NCBI RefSeq assembly: GCF_026210795.1
Contig: NC_089430.1
Location: 5,828,001-5,892,000, forward strand
Reading direction: 5' to 3'
DNA: 64,000 nucleotides
From: Rhizophagus irregularis
Taxonomy: Eukaryota; Glomeromycota; Glomeromycetes; Glomerales; Glomeraceae
The position numbers and the translations under genes were made by a program. Of the stretch, positions 47,905-59,688 are shown in pieces (positions within the stretch are counted from its first letter, which is position 1; each line of letters begins with the position of its first letter). Below the pieces are notes generated by a model. It saw nothing but the letters and a program-made list of their open reading frames with translations, searched no databases and was not told the DNA's origin.

Positions 47905-48189
47905 ATGTCGATCAACAGCTCAGAGGATTTAGATAGATCAATTAGTTATAGGGCTATCGATAATTTATTATCAGTACCTCAGGTATTTTATAAAAATTAT
48001 GTATCTTCAGATACTAAACAATTGATAAAATGCGCTACTAATTTTTTTTTTTTAAAAAAAAAAGTACATATAGAAGATTGGGTATGGATTTGCGAAGATA
48101 ATGAATATACTACAGAATTGGATATAATAATTAAAACAATGATAGAGTTAGCAGGGAAAAAGAGAAATTTAAATTCTAATGACTATTAA
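47905..48189 (+). CDS. Short hypothetical protein, 94 aa
   Basis: An open frame beginning MSINSSEDLDRSISYRAIDN includes DWVWICEDNEYTTEL and ends with a basic tail. It interrupts an AT-rich area and has charged, non-repetitive composition. A poly-T/poly-A stretch encodes FFFLKKK in the middle, which argues against a folded domain. No family is recognised, and it may be a chance frame or an exon fragment. Confidence 0.25.
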   Translation: MSINSSEDLDRSISYRAIDNLLSVPQVFYKNYVSSDTKQLIKCATNFFFLKKKVHIEDWVWICEDNEYTTELDIIIKTMIELAGKKRNLNSNDY

Positions 48190-49299
48190 TAGTGAGTTCG
48201 AAAGGATTTGCTCAAGAACTGTCTGTAATACTAGTTGAAAACAATAATAAGAAATCATGTGAAATTACGTGGTTTGTTTAATAGAAAATTTGAAAAGGCA
48301 ACGCAACAGGTTACTGGTTACAGCTACTAGTATATTGCTATAATTAATATATTCATAATAATTTATTTCTCATCGAATTTTATTCCAACTTACAAAGAAA
48401 GGCAAATTCTTCCATTTCAGTTATGCTTCTTTAGTCCAATTGACCCACCCCTCTGAATAATGAATATGTAATAGTTCTAAAATTCATGAAATGTGGAACC
48501 AATTGTCTTTTCAACAGTTGTCATACTACTACTGAATCTGAAAATAGTTACATTGCAATTTGTAAATGATCACAAGAACATTATTCAAATATTGAAGATC
48601 TTTAATAATAAGAATGTGTGTACGTAGTTTTAGTTCATTTATAAAATTTCCCAGTGAAATACTAACGCTAATGCTTGGCTGCGAGAAGATAGTAAGGTAG
48701 CATCGTTACGAGGAAATATTTATATTAGTATCGTTACCAAAAAAAATATTATAATCATTGCCTCACATTTTCCCTGTATATTCGGCTGTAAACGGTATCC
48801 ATAGGAAAATATATTTGCTAGTCGCATACCTGGATAGTGACATGGGCTGGTATTGTTTGCATATTATAGTACTTGGTATAGTAGTTTCGTATACAAAAAG
48901 AAATAGCAGGATTCTAGTAGCTTCACTTTAAAGTTCCTTCGGAATAGCTAGTTTCACTGCTGAAACAAGGTATGCCCAAATTCTTTGCGAGACAGGTGTA
49001 CATTCAACGCTTAGTGAATATTAGTGAATATGAGACGGTATTTGAACCAAATATCTGAAGGGTATCCTTCGGAATGTAATTTGTTGCGGAAGTTTGCTAT
49101 TTATGAACGTGAGTAAAAATGATGGTTATGGATTTTTAGCCATTGCTTGTTGTCACATTATAATTTCAACTTCTATCAATAGTAAGTTAAGTACATTATA
49201 ATAATTTTTATAGTATTTACATTTTTTTATTATATGAAATACGAATCATTTATCAATTAGTAATATACAGTACCTACATACTATCATATATATAAGTAG

Positions 49300-49790
49300 A
49301 TTGCGTTGATAATCTTCCCAAACCAAAATATTCTGATGATTATCATGTCATGAACAAGATAATTAATATAATAAGCAAGGAATATTCTGGTATTAATTAA
49401 TAATTAGTTGAATACGCAAAAATATTTGAAATTAGAATCTTTACAAATTAATATTATTGATTATTGATTTTCATATTTCCCATGATTCTCAAGAAATTGA
49501 TGCTTTTAAGTCGATTAATCAAATTGGCTGAATTTGAGAACAGAAAAATTTAAAATAAAATAATTTTTGATTTCGTCGAAGATTATCATTAAAAGGAAAG
49601 GTTTTAAAGTGACATTAATTAGAATTTTGAGTCGTAACCGGCTTATGTTGCTATTTATTTACTACATACATTAAATAAGCAAATTTGAAATATTTAAAAA
49701 TTTATAATTGAATTATAGAGATAAAAATAATGATATAATAAGCGAAGAATATTCTGATATTAATTAAATATTCAAAAATGTAATTTACTA
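49300..49790 (+). pseudogene. Scattered kinase C-terminal tail pieces
   Basis: DNLPKPKYSDDYHVMNKI with IISKEYSGIN (49305-49400), HDSQEIDAFKSIN (near 49480-49520) and NDIISEEYSDIN (49720-49770) match the tail NLPKPRNSDDYYKQN, IISKEYLGIN and DSQQIDI of the kinase genes. They are broken, spaced and partly duplicated relics. Confidence 0.5.
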
Positions 49791-50311
49791 CTAACAAAGC
49801 TTTAACTGAATTTATTAAATATAATCTTTACAAATTAATATTCTAAAAATTATAGAAATTACCAACTATACCGTACCGAAAAAGAATAATTTAACAAATT
49901 ACTGATAATAATATAGGCCTTACTATAAAATCAATTCTGACACTTGAATTCAATTTTGCCGTGTTTTCATAATAACTCGTTATTGCACTACTAATCACTT
50001 TATGTTTATGAATTTATTTAATAATTTATCTGTGAGAATCATTATTTATTATTATTCCTTTTTTCCTAATGTGCGAGTTCATAGTATTATATAATAAACA
50101 ATGGTTAGATGACAAGAACATTATCACTTGCTGCAGTACTGGAATTCATCTTAGATTCTCTTTGATGATATATTCATGCCTGTAATTTTTCTGATGATAT
50201 TTTTCATGCTCACGTGTTTTTATAGTTTATTTATACCTTTCCCATCACTGGACGTTAGTCTCCATGAGTCCAAAAGATAAAAGAGTTATTTCACGTGTCG
50301 CATAAATATTA

Positions 50312-50340
50312 TGATTTTCACGGCGCAGCCGTGAAAATCA
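50312..50340. repeat. Perfect hairpin TGATTTTCACGGC / GCCGTGAAAATCA
   Basis: A 13-bp perfect stem with a 3-base loop, extended loosely by TTATTTCA and TGAAATAA on the outside. It is GC-richer than its surroundings. It may be the remnant of an inverted-repeat element or a structured RNA. No transcript evidence is available. Confidence 0.5.
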
Positions 50341-50710
50341 TGAAATAACTATTTCTTATTTATTTAAATGATACATACCATAAACAATTACAGTTAAAAT
50401 AAGTATAACCATTCTGTTCGATTCATAATCATCAAAAATTCAAAATATTGATTAAGTTCTTGATTTTAACTCGAACAGTTTAGAATATCAAGGTTGGCAC
50501 TATGAAAGGTTAAACCTATAGGTGCCGTCGGAATTGCCAAATTCATCACTTTTACCATTTAAATATTTAACAAACATCGATGCCAGCGTTATAGATTTAC
50601 GGATTACAAATTATCTACGGCATAACCAGAAAAAAAATATTTACTTACTTTGTGTAATTTTTGTATTTTTGACATTAAATAATTACGGCATTGCGGCGAT
50701 TTAATATATT

Positions 50711-51005
50711 CCCTATAAAAAAAGAAAATTCGGAATTTGTCCTGAAAAGTATGGAAAATGTCCAGAAATTTTCCGTGCGTCCGGAAAACATTCGGAAACG
50801 GTCACGTTTTGGAACACTTTCCGGACGCACAAATTCCAGACATTTTCTTGACACTCCAGAATTTGTCCAGAATTTGTCCAGAATCGAGCGTCCGGAAAGT
50901 GTTCCAAAACGTGACCGTTTCCGAATGTTTTCCGGACGCACGGAAAATTTCCGGACATTTTCCATACTTTTCAGGACAAATTCCGAATTTTCTTTTTTTA
51001 TAGGG
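50711..51005. mobile_element. Near-perfect 295-bp palindromic MITE with 3-bp duplication ATT
   Basis: The arms (about 50711-50830 and 50887-51005) are almost exact reverse complements, from CCCTATAAAAAAAGAAAATT inward, around a loop of about 57 bases holding CCAGAATTTGTCCAGAATTT. ATT flanks both ends. The TIRs match the two shorter CCCTATAAAA elements, so it belongs to or is mobilised with that family. The open frames seen in it on both strands are consequences of the palindrome. Confidence 0.8.
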
Positions 51006-51984
51006 ATTACGGTACAAGCTTAATATGCCGTACTAATTAATTCCGACGGAAAGTATAGTTAAACCGCTGGGTCGTTTATCCAGTGATGGGTGGTTGGATG
51101 GTTGTGCGATAGTGTGATCATACTTCACATTGAGATATTGCGCTATCTAATCGGGAATTGAAGGAACATCTTTTCGCCTCCAGTTTTTCTTTTATATCAA
51201 ATCAAACATCAGTAAATATTCTTTAAGGTTTGTCCGAATATGCGGATTTTTAGATGTGCGTGTAAAGCTGCAAAATTTAAAGTTCTCCTTTTCTTTTTTC
51301 AAGATTAACTACAATCTTGAGGTGATTATGTAGCTACCACCTATTGCTCTTTCGTATTTGTAAAATTCTACATATATCATTTCTATGCGTAACAAGTAAC
51401 AACACTCATCCGGATCCATTATTCATAAATGTATCTATGTCCGTATCTCTTTCTCCGGCAGGCTTATCTAGAAAATCGTTTATTGAATGTTCCGAGAGTA
51501 AAACTTGTATTCCTGCTTCGTGATACACATCTGTATATGGTCCTCCATTGATCATCTTTTTTTTTCGGTAAGCAAGAAGGTAACTAATCTCGACTTTTAA
51601 CTGTCTATCTTTTCACCTAAATTCTGTTTGTATTACTTCTCTGATTTTTTTCACGGGATTCTATTACCTGAATCATATATAATCATCTGCATTATTGGCT
51701 TGTTAAATTCATAATATTTGTTACATTTATCCCTGGTTGTTCTACCTTCTACCTTGGGATTTACAAGGACCTACTTTTCCATATATCTTTTGTTCACATT
51801 TTCCCGTTAATATTCTCACGTCTTTATATCTTTTATTATTGATGGTTCATTATAAATGATTAATGGTTCTACGTTTGGAATTAATGTTCTGTTATGTTCT
51901 CTTGGTGAGAGTTCAATATATTCATATTACATAATAATAAAGAAAATTATGGACAGTAATTCTATAATTCTATTTGCGCAGGAA

Positions 51985-52094
51985 CCCTATAAAAATAATT
52001 CCGGAAAAAATTCCGATAAATGATCATTTTTCTAGTTTTTATTCCGAAGAAACTCAGGCACGTGATCATTTTTCCAAAAAATTTTTTTATAGGG
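51985..52094. mobile_element. CCCTATAAAA MITE, copy 2 of the short form, duplication GAA
   Basis: Ends CCCTATAAAAATAATTCC and TTTTTTTATAGGG are flanked by GAA on both sides (51982-51984 and 52095-52097). The interior matches 37845-37952 closely. Confidence 0.7.
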
Positions 52095-53064
52095 GAAACG
52101 ATTATGTTCGGAAAAATAATTTTAGAAATCAAATTGTTTATAAAAGATTAATTAAAATAATTAATTTTATTATTACATTGTTATTACATAATTAGTATAA
52201 TTAGTACAATTTGTATAAAAAGGAAGTTTTCACAAAGAAAAATTTTTCATTGATCAATTCCATCAGGCAAGACCAATGCAAAAAGCCATCTTACCGGTCG
52301 ATGATGAACCGGAAGCAAAAAAAAACCGCACGATCAAGAACAATCATTCTATTAACATTAACTTAGTTTGTAAATAAAATTTTGATAGTTTTCCGTTAAA
52401 AAAATGTTAATGATGCAATAAACGTAACAGGCGTAGCACTGTAACCAGTCTGTAACCTCGAAAATTCAGAAACCCAGATAATCAAGTCTCTTAAAAAATT
52501 AATCCGACTGTAAAACTTTCGTGTGAAAATTCGTTTTTTATACAGCGTATTTCGAATTTTGAATTTGATGGTTATTTATATTCGTGCGAAAACATTGTAA
52601 AATATATTACAACGCGGTTCGATTTTACTCACTCTGGATATCACGTAAAGTATTAAAAAATGCAAAGATGTGCCTTGTCCTTCCTTTTCAGCATGTTTAT
52701 AAGTTATCAATTATTGTGACATAGTGGTGAGGGGATCACTTTTCGAATTCAAAATACTTTGCGTAAGGAACATTTGCAAATGAACTGCTTTGTATAAGAC
52801 TTCCAATAATACTAGTCAAGGTACGAATATATCTTAAGTAATTGTTTCTCCAAGTACGAAAAGTTTCTGACACGCACTCTGCACAAATATAAATAGTACT
52901 AACTAGTGTAACTAGTATGTGTAAAAAGTTCCTCAGTCAAAAAAATTTAATGTGTCACAGGAAATCCGTAATGTTGCGAAATCACTATTAAGAGAAAGAG
53001 TGGTAAGTATGATAAAGCGATAAGTCTATAGTTCATTAGTTCCAACTATCCAAATGTAGTTGTG

Positions 53065-53065
<1 letters not shown>

Positions 53066-53101
<36 letters not shown>
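53066..53101. repeat. (ATT)12 microsatellite
   Basis: An uninterrupted ATT run of about twelve units. Confidence 0.9.
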
Positions 53102-54448
53102 GAGAAGAATGCCGAATTTTATTAAATGAAAAATACTTTCAAATAATTTTTATTTCAGTCTAATTTTATTTGTAGGAACTACAATTTATATCTCATTCTA
53201 AAAAATTAGACTGTGAAAAAAATATTAAAATCTCGTTTAAACGCTAGTTAATAATAATATTAATTTTGTTTTCAATATTGCATCAATCAATTATCGAAAT
53301 TTTTTTCCACCTATTTATCAGGTAAGAGTAAAGTTATAACATTGGAAGATTTTATGACGCTTGAAATACATAATGTTTATAAATCTGGCATTCTGACTAC
53401 GACAATTATTAGTTCGTTATATCATATCATACCTTTGGATTTATAAATTTAAGGCGCAGATTAAATACCACTTCCAAAGAGCGTAATTTTTTTTTTTATT
53501 TGCTTAAATAAATCGGATACAATAAAGTATCATGATAGGTAGTATATTCAAATTACTTGTTGAAATTTTTTTTTAAGGACGATGGGTTGACCAAATGAAA
53601 AATTGAGGACTCTGAAAAAAAGTATAACGGAAAACTATTTTTCATTGTAGAAAAATAACTTCCGGAAAATTATGTCCTATTATGCTAACATTATGACAAC
53701 GCAATACCTGCAGATACATTGTTTATTTATTCGTCTGTGATCAATCAAAGTTAAATTCCTTAACATATGTGGTCACGAGCCTGTTCCATCACGGGATCGT
53801 CAGCAAATAAAATTGGTTTATCTTTTTTTTGCTCCAGACTCAACGGATTTCGTTTCCCAGTATAATCATTCATTAAATAAATATAATTATTTATATCTAA
53901 AAAATGTTATCTTTCATTTATTGAGAAATGACAATTTAAGCACATTGAACCTGGAAAGTTTAAAATCTTTTATATGGACTTTATAAGAAGCAGATTTCTT
54001 TATTGATGCATAATCTGCAACTTTTAAGTATTAAAATTATTGTATCTCTTTTTCTCAAATGGAAAATTGACTAATTTTTTTTACATTGAAGATGAATGAT
54101 CTGATAACTTGATGAACAATAGGTTATACTTAACTACTGTTGGTGATTTTTATTTTGAATAGGCTATTATCATGTCGATAGTTAAATTCAACTAAAACTA
54201 AACTAGTAGTGAAACCGCTAGTTAAAATTGTCAGTCATGTGGTGTAAATATTACCGCCGAATATGGAAAACGTTAAAAAACAACTAAACTAAAATCGGAA
54301 AGTCCGTATGGTTAATAAAATAAAGTTCTGACAAATTACTTTTTTTGGAAAATTTGTAACTAACGAAATAGGGGGTTTGTATCGGATCATTGTTATATTA
54401 GGAAATGCAAATATTTTACGATGGACAGCTATATAAATAAATGTTCTC

Positions 54449-54453
<5 letters not shown>

Positions 54454-54496
<43 letters not shown>

Positions 54497-54500
54497 TATA
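54454..54500. repeat. Poly(A)27 followed by (TA)10
   Basis: A pure A run directly followed by a pure TA run, 60 bases before the metallopeptidase start codon. It may serve as a nucleosome-free promoter tract, or may be an old retroelement tail. Confidence 0.7.
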
Positions 54501-54559
54501 CAAATAACTGATAAAAATTAAAAATATATAATAAAATTTATTCATTCGATAATTTTAAT

Positions 54560-56639
54560 ATGATTTCAAATTCCGATTCATCATATTCTAAAGTCGAATC
54601 ATCACCTTATACTCCCGTTGTAATTAACGTTGAAAATGGTGAAGTGGTTCATCAGGTTAGAACAATATATGTTTTTATATAAATTGATTCATCATAAACT
54701 ATTATTGATGAGATAATATTTTTCTATTTATGTAACTTAGCGTATTTTATTAATTTATGGGCGTGCGGGTCCACAAGATATGAACTTTGAATCAAAGATT
54801 ACAGTTGAACATCATGTAAATAATTTTCCATCAACAACTTGGCAAGTTTTTAATTCTCATTTCAAATGTTTAGTACATTTAGATGCAGGTTTAAATAATA
54901 TTAAATTTATTCTTGATACATCACCATTTTCTTCTGATTCAAGACCATTAACAACAATATTTCAAGTAAATTATGTTCCATTATTACAAAATCCTCCATT
55001 AAATTTAGCAATTCTTGTAGCAAAAGATTCAAAAGAAATTATTGATGCTCCTGAAGAAAAAGAAAATTCCGGTGAAAATAAATTGGAAAGTGTTAAAGCA
55101 AAACTTCGTTGTGCAGGATATTTATGGCAAGCATTTACTGCAGAACAAATGAGTCGCAATGGATTTGGAAGAAGAGTTTTTAGATTAGATGAAGAATGGA
55201 CGGAAGATACGATTTCAAATCAAAATCCTGGATTAAGACAAACGGCAAAAATTCATATAATTCGTAGTTCATACACGTTAAAACAAATTTTAGATCCAGA
55301 TATAGCGCAACAAAATCCTAATGGAGTTGATGATAAAAAAAAAGATTTATATTCTATATTCATGGACAGTTTAAAAGAATATGGTGCTCCATTCGATAAA
55401 CAATGTTACGTTGCAGGATTAATTTTGGATTCTCATTATGATACTTCACCTAACATGGGATTCATTAGAGGTCATGCCGCATTAGGAGGTGGTTGGGATA
55501 ACATTCGACTAGGAATTTTTGGTAGTCATTTGACACATGCTTGGCCAAGATACCTTGAAGAAGTTGTTAGTTGTTTTCAAGATAATACCATCACAGATGA
55601 GAACAGATTGTCTAATGATGCAGGAGAAAGTGGAACATGGTGGAGATGTTGTAATATTGGAATTGGTGCATTTTTACATGAAGTCGGTCATTGTTTGACC
55701 GCACCTCATTCTCCAAGTGGAATTATGTCAAGAGGGTTTAATAATTTAAATCGTACATTTACGGTTAAAGAACCAAATAATCCTTTTCCAACGACACCAT
55801 CTGAAGAAGAAGGTGCACATTGGTATAGAAGTAATGTTATAAGATTTAGATATCATCCATGTTTCCGTTTGCCTTTTGAACCACCAGCAAAAATTGATCT
55901 TAAAAATATTGGAGCAGATTTTTGGATTTTAAATAAATTTTTATTAATTAAATGTTCCGCGGGAATTTCATTAATTGAAATTTATGTTAGAAATAATATT
56001 ATTGGTTATTTAGATTATTCTGATGAATATAATCAAACTGAAATTCGATTAAAGGTAGATGAAATTATTAAAAAATATGGTGGGAAATATAATATTATTA
56101 AAATGAATTTCGTAGCAAAGAATCAAACTGAAACTTTTTTACAAAATTTACAAAAATTTTCGGAAGAAAGTAAAATTATATTACCAATATATGGAAAAGT
56201 ATTTAAATCTAATTATTTGGGAAAACTTGATGAAAGTTTAACTGAATTTAAAATTTTATTTAAAAAATTTATTGATACTAAACCTATTACATTAAAAAGA
56301 ATGATTATTAAATATGATGTTTTTATCAATTCGATTACATTTTATTGGTCTGATAATACCAACTTACGTATTGGTATAGATGATGATGAAGGTATTAAAA
56401 AAGAATTTTTATTTGAAGAAGGAGAAAAAATTGTTAAAATTAAAGTTAATTCTGGTTGGTATATTGATGGATTTGAAATCAAAACTAATTTAGGTAGACG
56501 TAGTAAATGGTTTGGTGGTCATGGTGGTAGTAAGCATACATTAGAAGCACCTGATAATGAATATGAAATGATCGGTCTTTATGGTACTGGCAATTATTTT
56601 GTTAATACTTTAGGAATTATTTATAAAAAAATTTCGTAA
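54560..56639 (+). CDS. Zinc metallopeptidase with jacalin-like C-terminal domain
   Basis: Exons 54560-54655 and 54741-56639 join in frame to 664 aa. The zinc site is FLHEVGHCLTAPHSPSGIM (H345, E346, H349, H355), an HExxHxxxxxH metzincin-like pattern. The layout matches the fungal putative peptidase family that includes budding yeast YIL108W. Upstream words CAGYLWQAFTAEQMSRNGF and AALGGGWDNIRLGIFGSHLT are typical of that family. Residues about 545-664 (NSITFYWSD, GGHGGSKHTLEAPDNEYE, GLYGTGNYFVNTLGIIY) form a jacalin-like lectin fold that may bind sugar. No signal peptide is visible, suggesting a cytosolic protein. The gene is intact and stands alone. Confidence 0.88.
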
Positions 56640-57220
56640 ATTGAATAATTTTATGTATTTAATAATATTCGTCGGGTATTTCACGTTATTAAAAATATCG
56701 GGTATTATGGCCAAATTCAATCTTTTTACGATTTATATTCATTAACCAATGTATAATTTTTATCATATAAATAAAAAACACTTCAGTGTATCAAAAAAAA
56801 ATAAATTACATTTTTTTCCAAAAAAGAGAAAATTCGGTCATCGATAAAGTTATTTAAAAGCCAAAACATACTGGACTGATTTTTTGGAATGCTACGCACC
56901 TGATAGCTGCACCCTCGTTTGCCATAGACCGGTCTAGGCCTTTCCTTTTTGGTATAAAGATATATGTAACTCACTGGATAAATATATGTCCTTTGGTCAT
57001 TCCAAAAATGATTTATGGTTAGCGTGATTGAAAATCGTGTGTACAAGTGTGTCATCCTAATGGCCATATTCGGATACATTTGGTTGCCTTTTTGAAACAA
57101 TACTTGCATCGGAAAAACTCATTCTGCGCCAATAACGATTTCTATTTAATCGCTGCTTCTAAATTTCTGATTAATTACCACTTCTCTTTTGTGAATAATT
57201 TTTTCCACATTCGAATAACC
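56640..57220. other. Intergenic, promoter of the AIG1 gene
   Basis: No gene is seen. A TATAAAGATATATG word near 56954 lies about 265 bases before the AIG1 start. Evidence for a specific promoter is weak. Confidence 0.3.
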
Positions 57221-58411
57221 ATGGCAGACGCTATGTAAGGAATATGCATAATCTGTTACCGGAAATTCTTATTTCTTAATACTTACCTATTTTCACTCTT
57301 TAGACCTAAACCTCCACCGTTGCAAATCAATGCACCAGTCATACTCTTAGTTGGAAAAACGGGTATGCCTTGATATCGTATCTTTATTTTCGGTCATTTC
57401 TTTTTTTTTCATTGTACATTTGTTTGTAAGGCGCTGGTAAAAGCACTTTGGGAAATTTATTGTTGAAAACCTCTGAAGATGAAAACCCAACTTTCCATGT
57501 TTCCGACAGCTTTGTAAGTAAAAAATATATGTATATAAATAGGGTATTTGTAACTATATTGGTTTTTAACTCTCGAAATTGATTAGTCATCCGTTACTAA
57601 AGAATCTAGTTCTGCGAGTTACGAAATTGGGGACGAAGTTTACAATATTATCGACACGCCAGGGATTTTTGACACTGACGATCCCACCGAAGATATCTTA
57701 GAAGAAATCGCTCGCACCATCCAAAAGTGCGCTTATGGAGTCAGAGCCATATTATTTGTATTTGGTGAGTGAGAATACTGATAATTAAGTTTATGATGAG
57801 ACTAAATTAGAAACATTGTTAAAATGCTGTTTACAGAAGCCAAACGATTCACGAATGAACAAAAGAATACGCTCAATGGAATAACAATGTTTCTTGGAGA
57901 AGAGTCTATCCAATACATGATTTCTGTCTTTTCACATTGTAACAAAAAGCAGACTAAGGATCCAGAATATTTTAAAAATTCTTGCTGGAATGATCCAGTT
58001 AAGGATTTTGTCGATTCCATGAATAATCGGTGGGCTATTTCTCCGAATGCAGATGACTTTCCTCCCGATAATCTTGTGCATAAACAACGCCTCAAAGAAT
58101 TGAAAAAACATATCAACTATAATATAAATGGAGTGTATACAAATAACCTTTTCGAAAAGGCTCGGAAAAAGCAAGAAGAAAATGAAAGAAAAGAGAGAGA
58201 AGCAGAAGAGGAACGAAAAAAAGAATATGAAAAAAATTTAATGAGTAAAGGTGAAGCCCTTGCAAAAAAGTACTACGAGGAACAGAGGAAAAAAGATGAA
58301 GAAAAATTTCTTGAAGAAAAAGAAAAGGAAATTACGAGTATTAAAAACGAATTTCAAGGTGTAATAGATACGCTAAAGGGGGGAACCGGGGGATATTGCC
58401 AAATAGTATAA
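57221..58411 (+). CDS. AIG1-like GTPase with coiled-coil tail (GIN1 paralog lacking Hint)
   Basis: Exons 57221-57234, 57304-57362, 57431-57513, 57587-57764 and 57837-58411 give 302 aa. G1 is GKTGAGKST (residues 22-30), split by an intron at the same codon as in the other AIG1 genes here. G3 is IIDTPGIFD, and VRAILFVF and EAKRFTNEQK follow. The likely G4 is FSHCNKKQTKD. A charged helix (EAEEERKKEYEKN) makes the C-terminal coiled coil, and the protein ends at GGYCQIV. Its tandem neighbour carries a Hint domain at this point. Here the frame ends and decayed Hint-like sequence begins about 390 bases downstream, so the Hint module was probably lost. Start choice is supported by splice phase. Confidence 0.85.
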
Positions 58412-58794
58412 CACTACCAGCTTATTTAGAATTTTACATAATAATGATATCTAAGTTTTAGTTTTTATGTGAATTCTAAAAAAAATGAAAGAATTAATCT
58501 TAAAAAACAGTACTTTCAAATTTTACATTATAAAACATTTTAATTTTATATTGTTTGAAAGCTATTTGGAGAATATATATATGTGAATTTTTATGGGTTT
58601 ATCCTTTTTTAGAACATTAGTTATCGAAAAAATAAAATATTGTCCAAAAATTTTTGTCAGAAATTTTAATTACTATGTATAAATTTTAGAAGCATGAAAA
58701 TTCGACTCTATATTATTTAGAATCTATGTTATTGCATAATAAAATTTCAATATTACATTTTGAGTAATTAACAAAGATAAAGTCTGTACTTTTG
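58412..58794. other. Spacer after the AIG1 gene
   Basis: AT-rich, with no gene. It probably replaces the coiled-coil region that once led into the Hint domain. Confidence 0.35.
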
Positions 58795-59135
58795 TCCAGG
58801 TAGTTGTCATTGCAAAGGCGAACTACGAAAGGCAGGGGCAGAAGATGAAATAATAGCAAGTGAAAAACGTAATAAGGACCTTGAGAATATTACAATCAAT
58901 CAACGTCTGATCAAAAAATAAAATCTAACTGAAAAATCAAAAACAATAGTTGTTTCTGGCTCGAAATACAAGCTAAGCTAGAATCATTAAAATGTCAGAG
59001 CTTCAAATAGTGTTATAAACATCAGAAATGATATTGCAGAATTCCCAGAAGTGCCTTATCGCTCATATTGGTAAATTAGATCATGAAGCGAAGTTTGCTA
59101 AAGTCAGCTTCACCAGGCCGGATGTTTCTAAAGTC
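58795..59135 (+). pseudogene. Decayed coiled coil and Hint fragment of a GIN1-like gene
   Basis: It matches 60690-61110 of the neighbouring gene: GCGAACTACGA..GGCAG, TTGTTTCTGGC, ATGTCAGAGCTTCAAATAG, TTATCGCTCATATTGGTAAA and AAGTTTGCTAAAGT. Stops and indels break it, and the region of the catalytic motif WPETQIKLESGR is partly deleted. No TxxH part follows. Confidence 0.75.
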
Positions 59136-59688
59136 ATTTCATTTTGAATTAACTGTATTAACTGTTGGTTTAACCGTTACCGCAGTATGCACGTGACTTC
59201 GTTTAACCTATAAATTTGCATGAATATATTTCAGTGGATTATCAGATAAATGTTTACGTCTCAGAGAGTCATTTAATATTAAAATTGTCATAATGTAGAA
59301 AAATTCTTTAACCACCTATTTATTATCGTTATAATAATAAAATTTAAGCCATAAAAAAAAAAAAATTGTGACACAAAACGTAGTATGATTTTGTGTGTGA
59401 CTTATTGTCATACAATTTTCAATTTTTTTGCCATTCGTTATAATTTGTGCGACATTTTCAAATACTTTTATGGCTGTTGTACTCTTATTCTATTTTAATG
59501 GATACAATTAATAGCCTTTTAAGAATTACAGTTTAGAACAATATTTACTCTCAAACGAATGTACAATCCTTCGAACATTTTGTGTAACAACGATTTCTTA
59601 TTTAAAAACCTGCTTCTACTTCCGATTAATACTTCTTTTCATCATTGTTGGTGAATCAACGATATATTTTCAGCTCGAAACAATAACC
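59136..59688. other. Spacer upstream of the GIN1-like gene
   Basis: AT-rich, with no gene. It contains the promoter of the next gene by position. Confidence 0.3.

Larger units (their letters stand above)
47491..50310. other. Gene-poor region
   Basis: Apart from a short open frame at 47905-48189 and decayed kinase-tail pieces at 49300-49790, nothing was recognised. Confidence 0.35.
51006..54559. other. Gene-poor region
   Basis: It holds a MITE (51985-52094) and two microsatellites. A short coding-like stretch near 52268-52375 (AILPVDDEPEAKKNR) has no start or family. Otherwise it is AT-rich and featureless. Confidence 0.35.

Noticed and set aside
50675-51023. Overlapping open frames on both strands
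   Set aside because: They arise because the DNA is a near-perfect palindrome; they encode mirrored low-value sequence and no domain.
52268-52375. Possible short coding stretch (AILPVDDEPEAKKNR)
   Set aside because: No start, splice partner or family resemblance; too short to call.
56783-57109. Minus-strand 108-codon frame
   Set aside because: Low-complexity composition, lies in the promoter of the AIG1 gene, and no motif is recognised.
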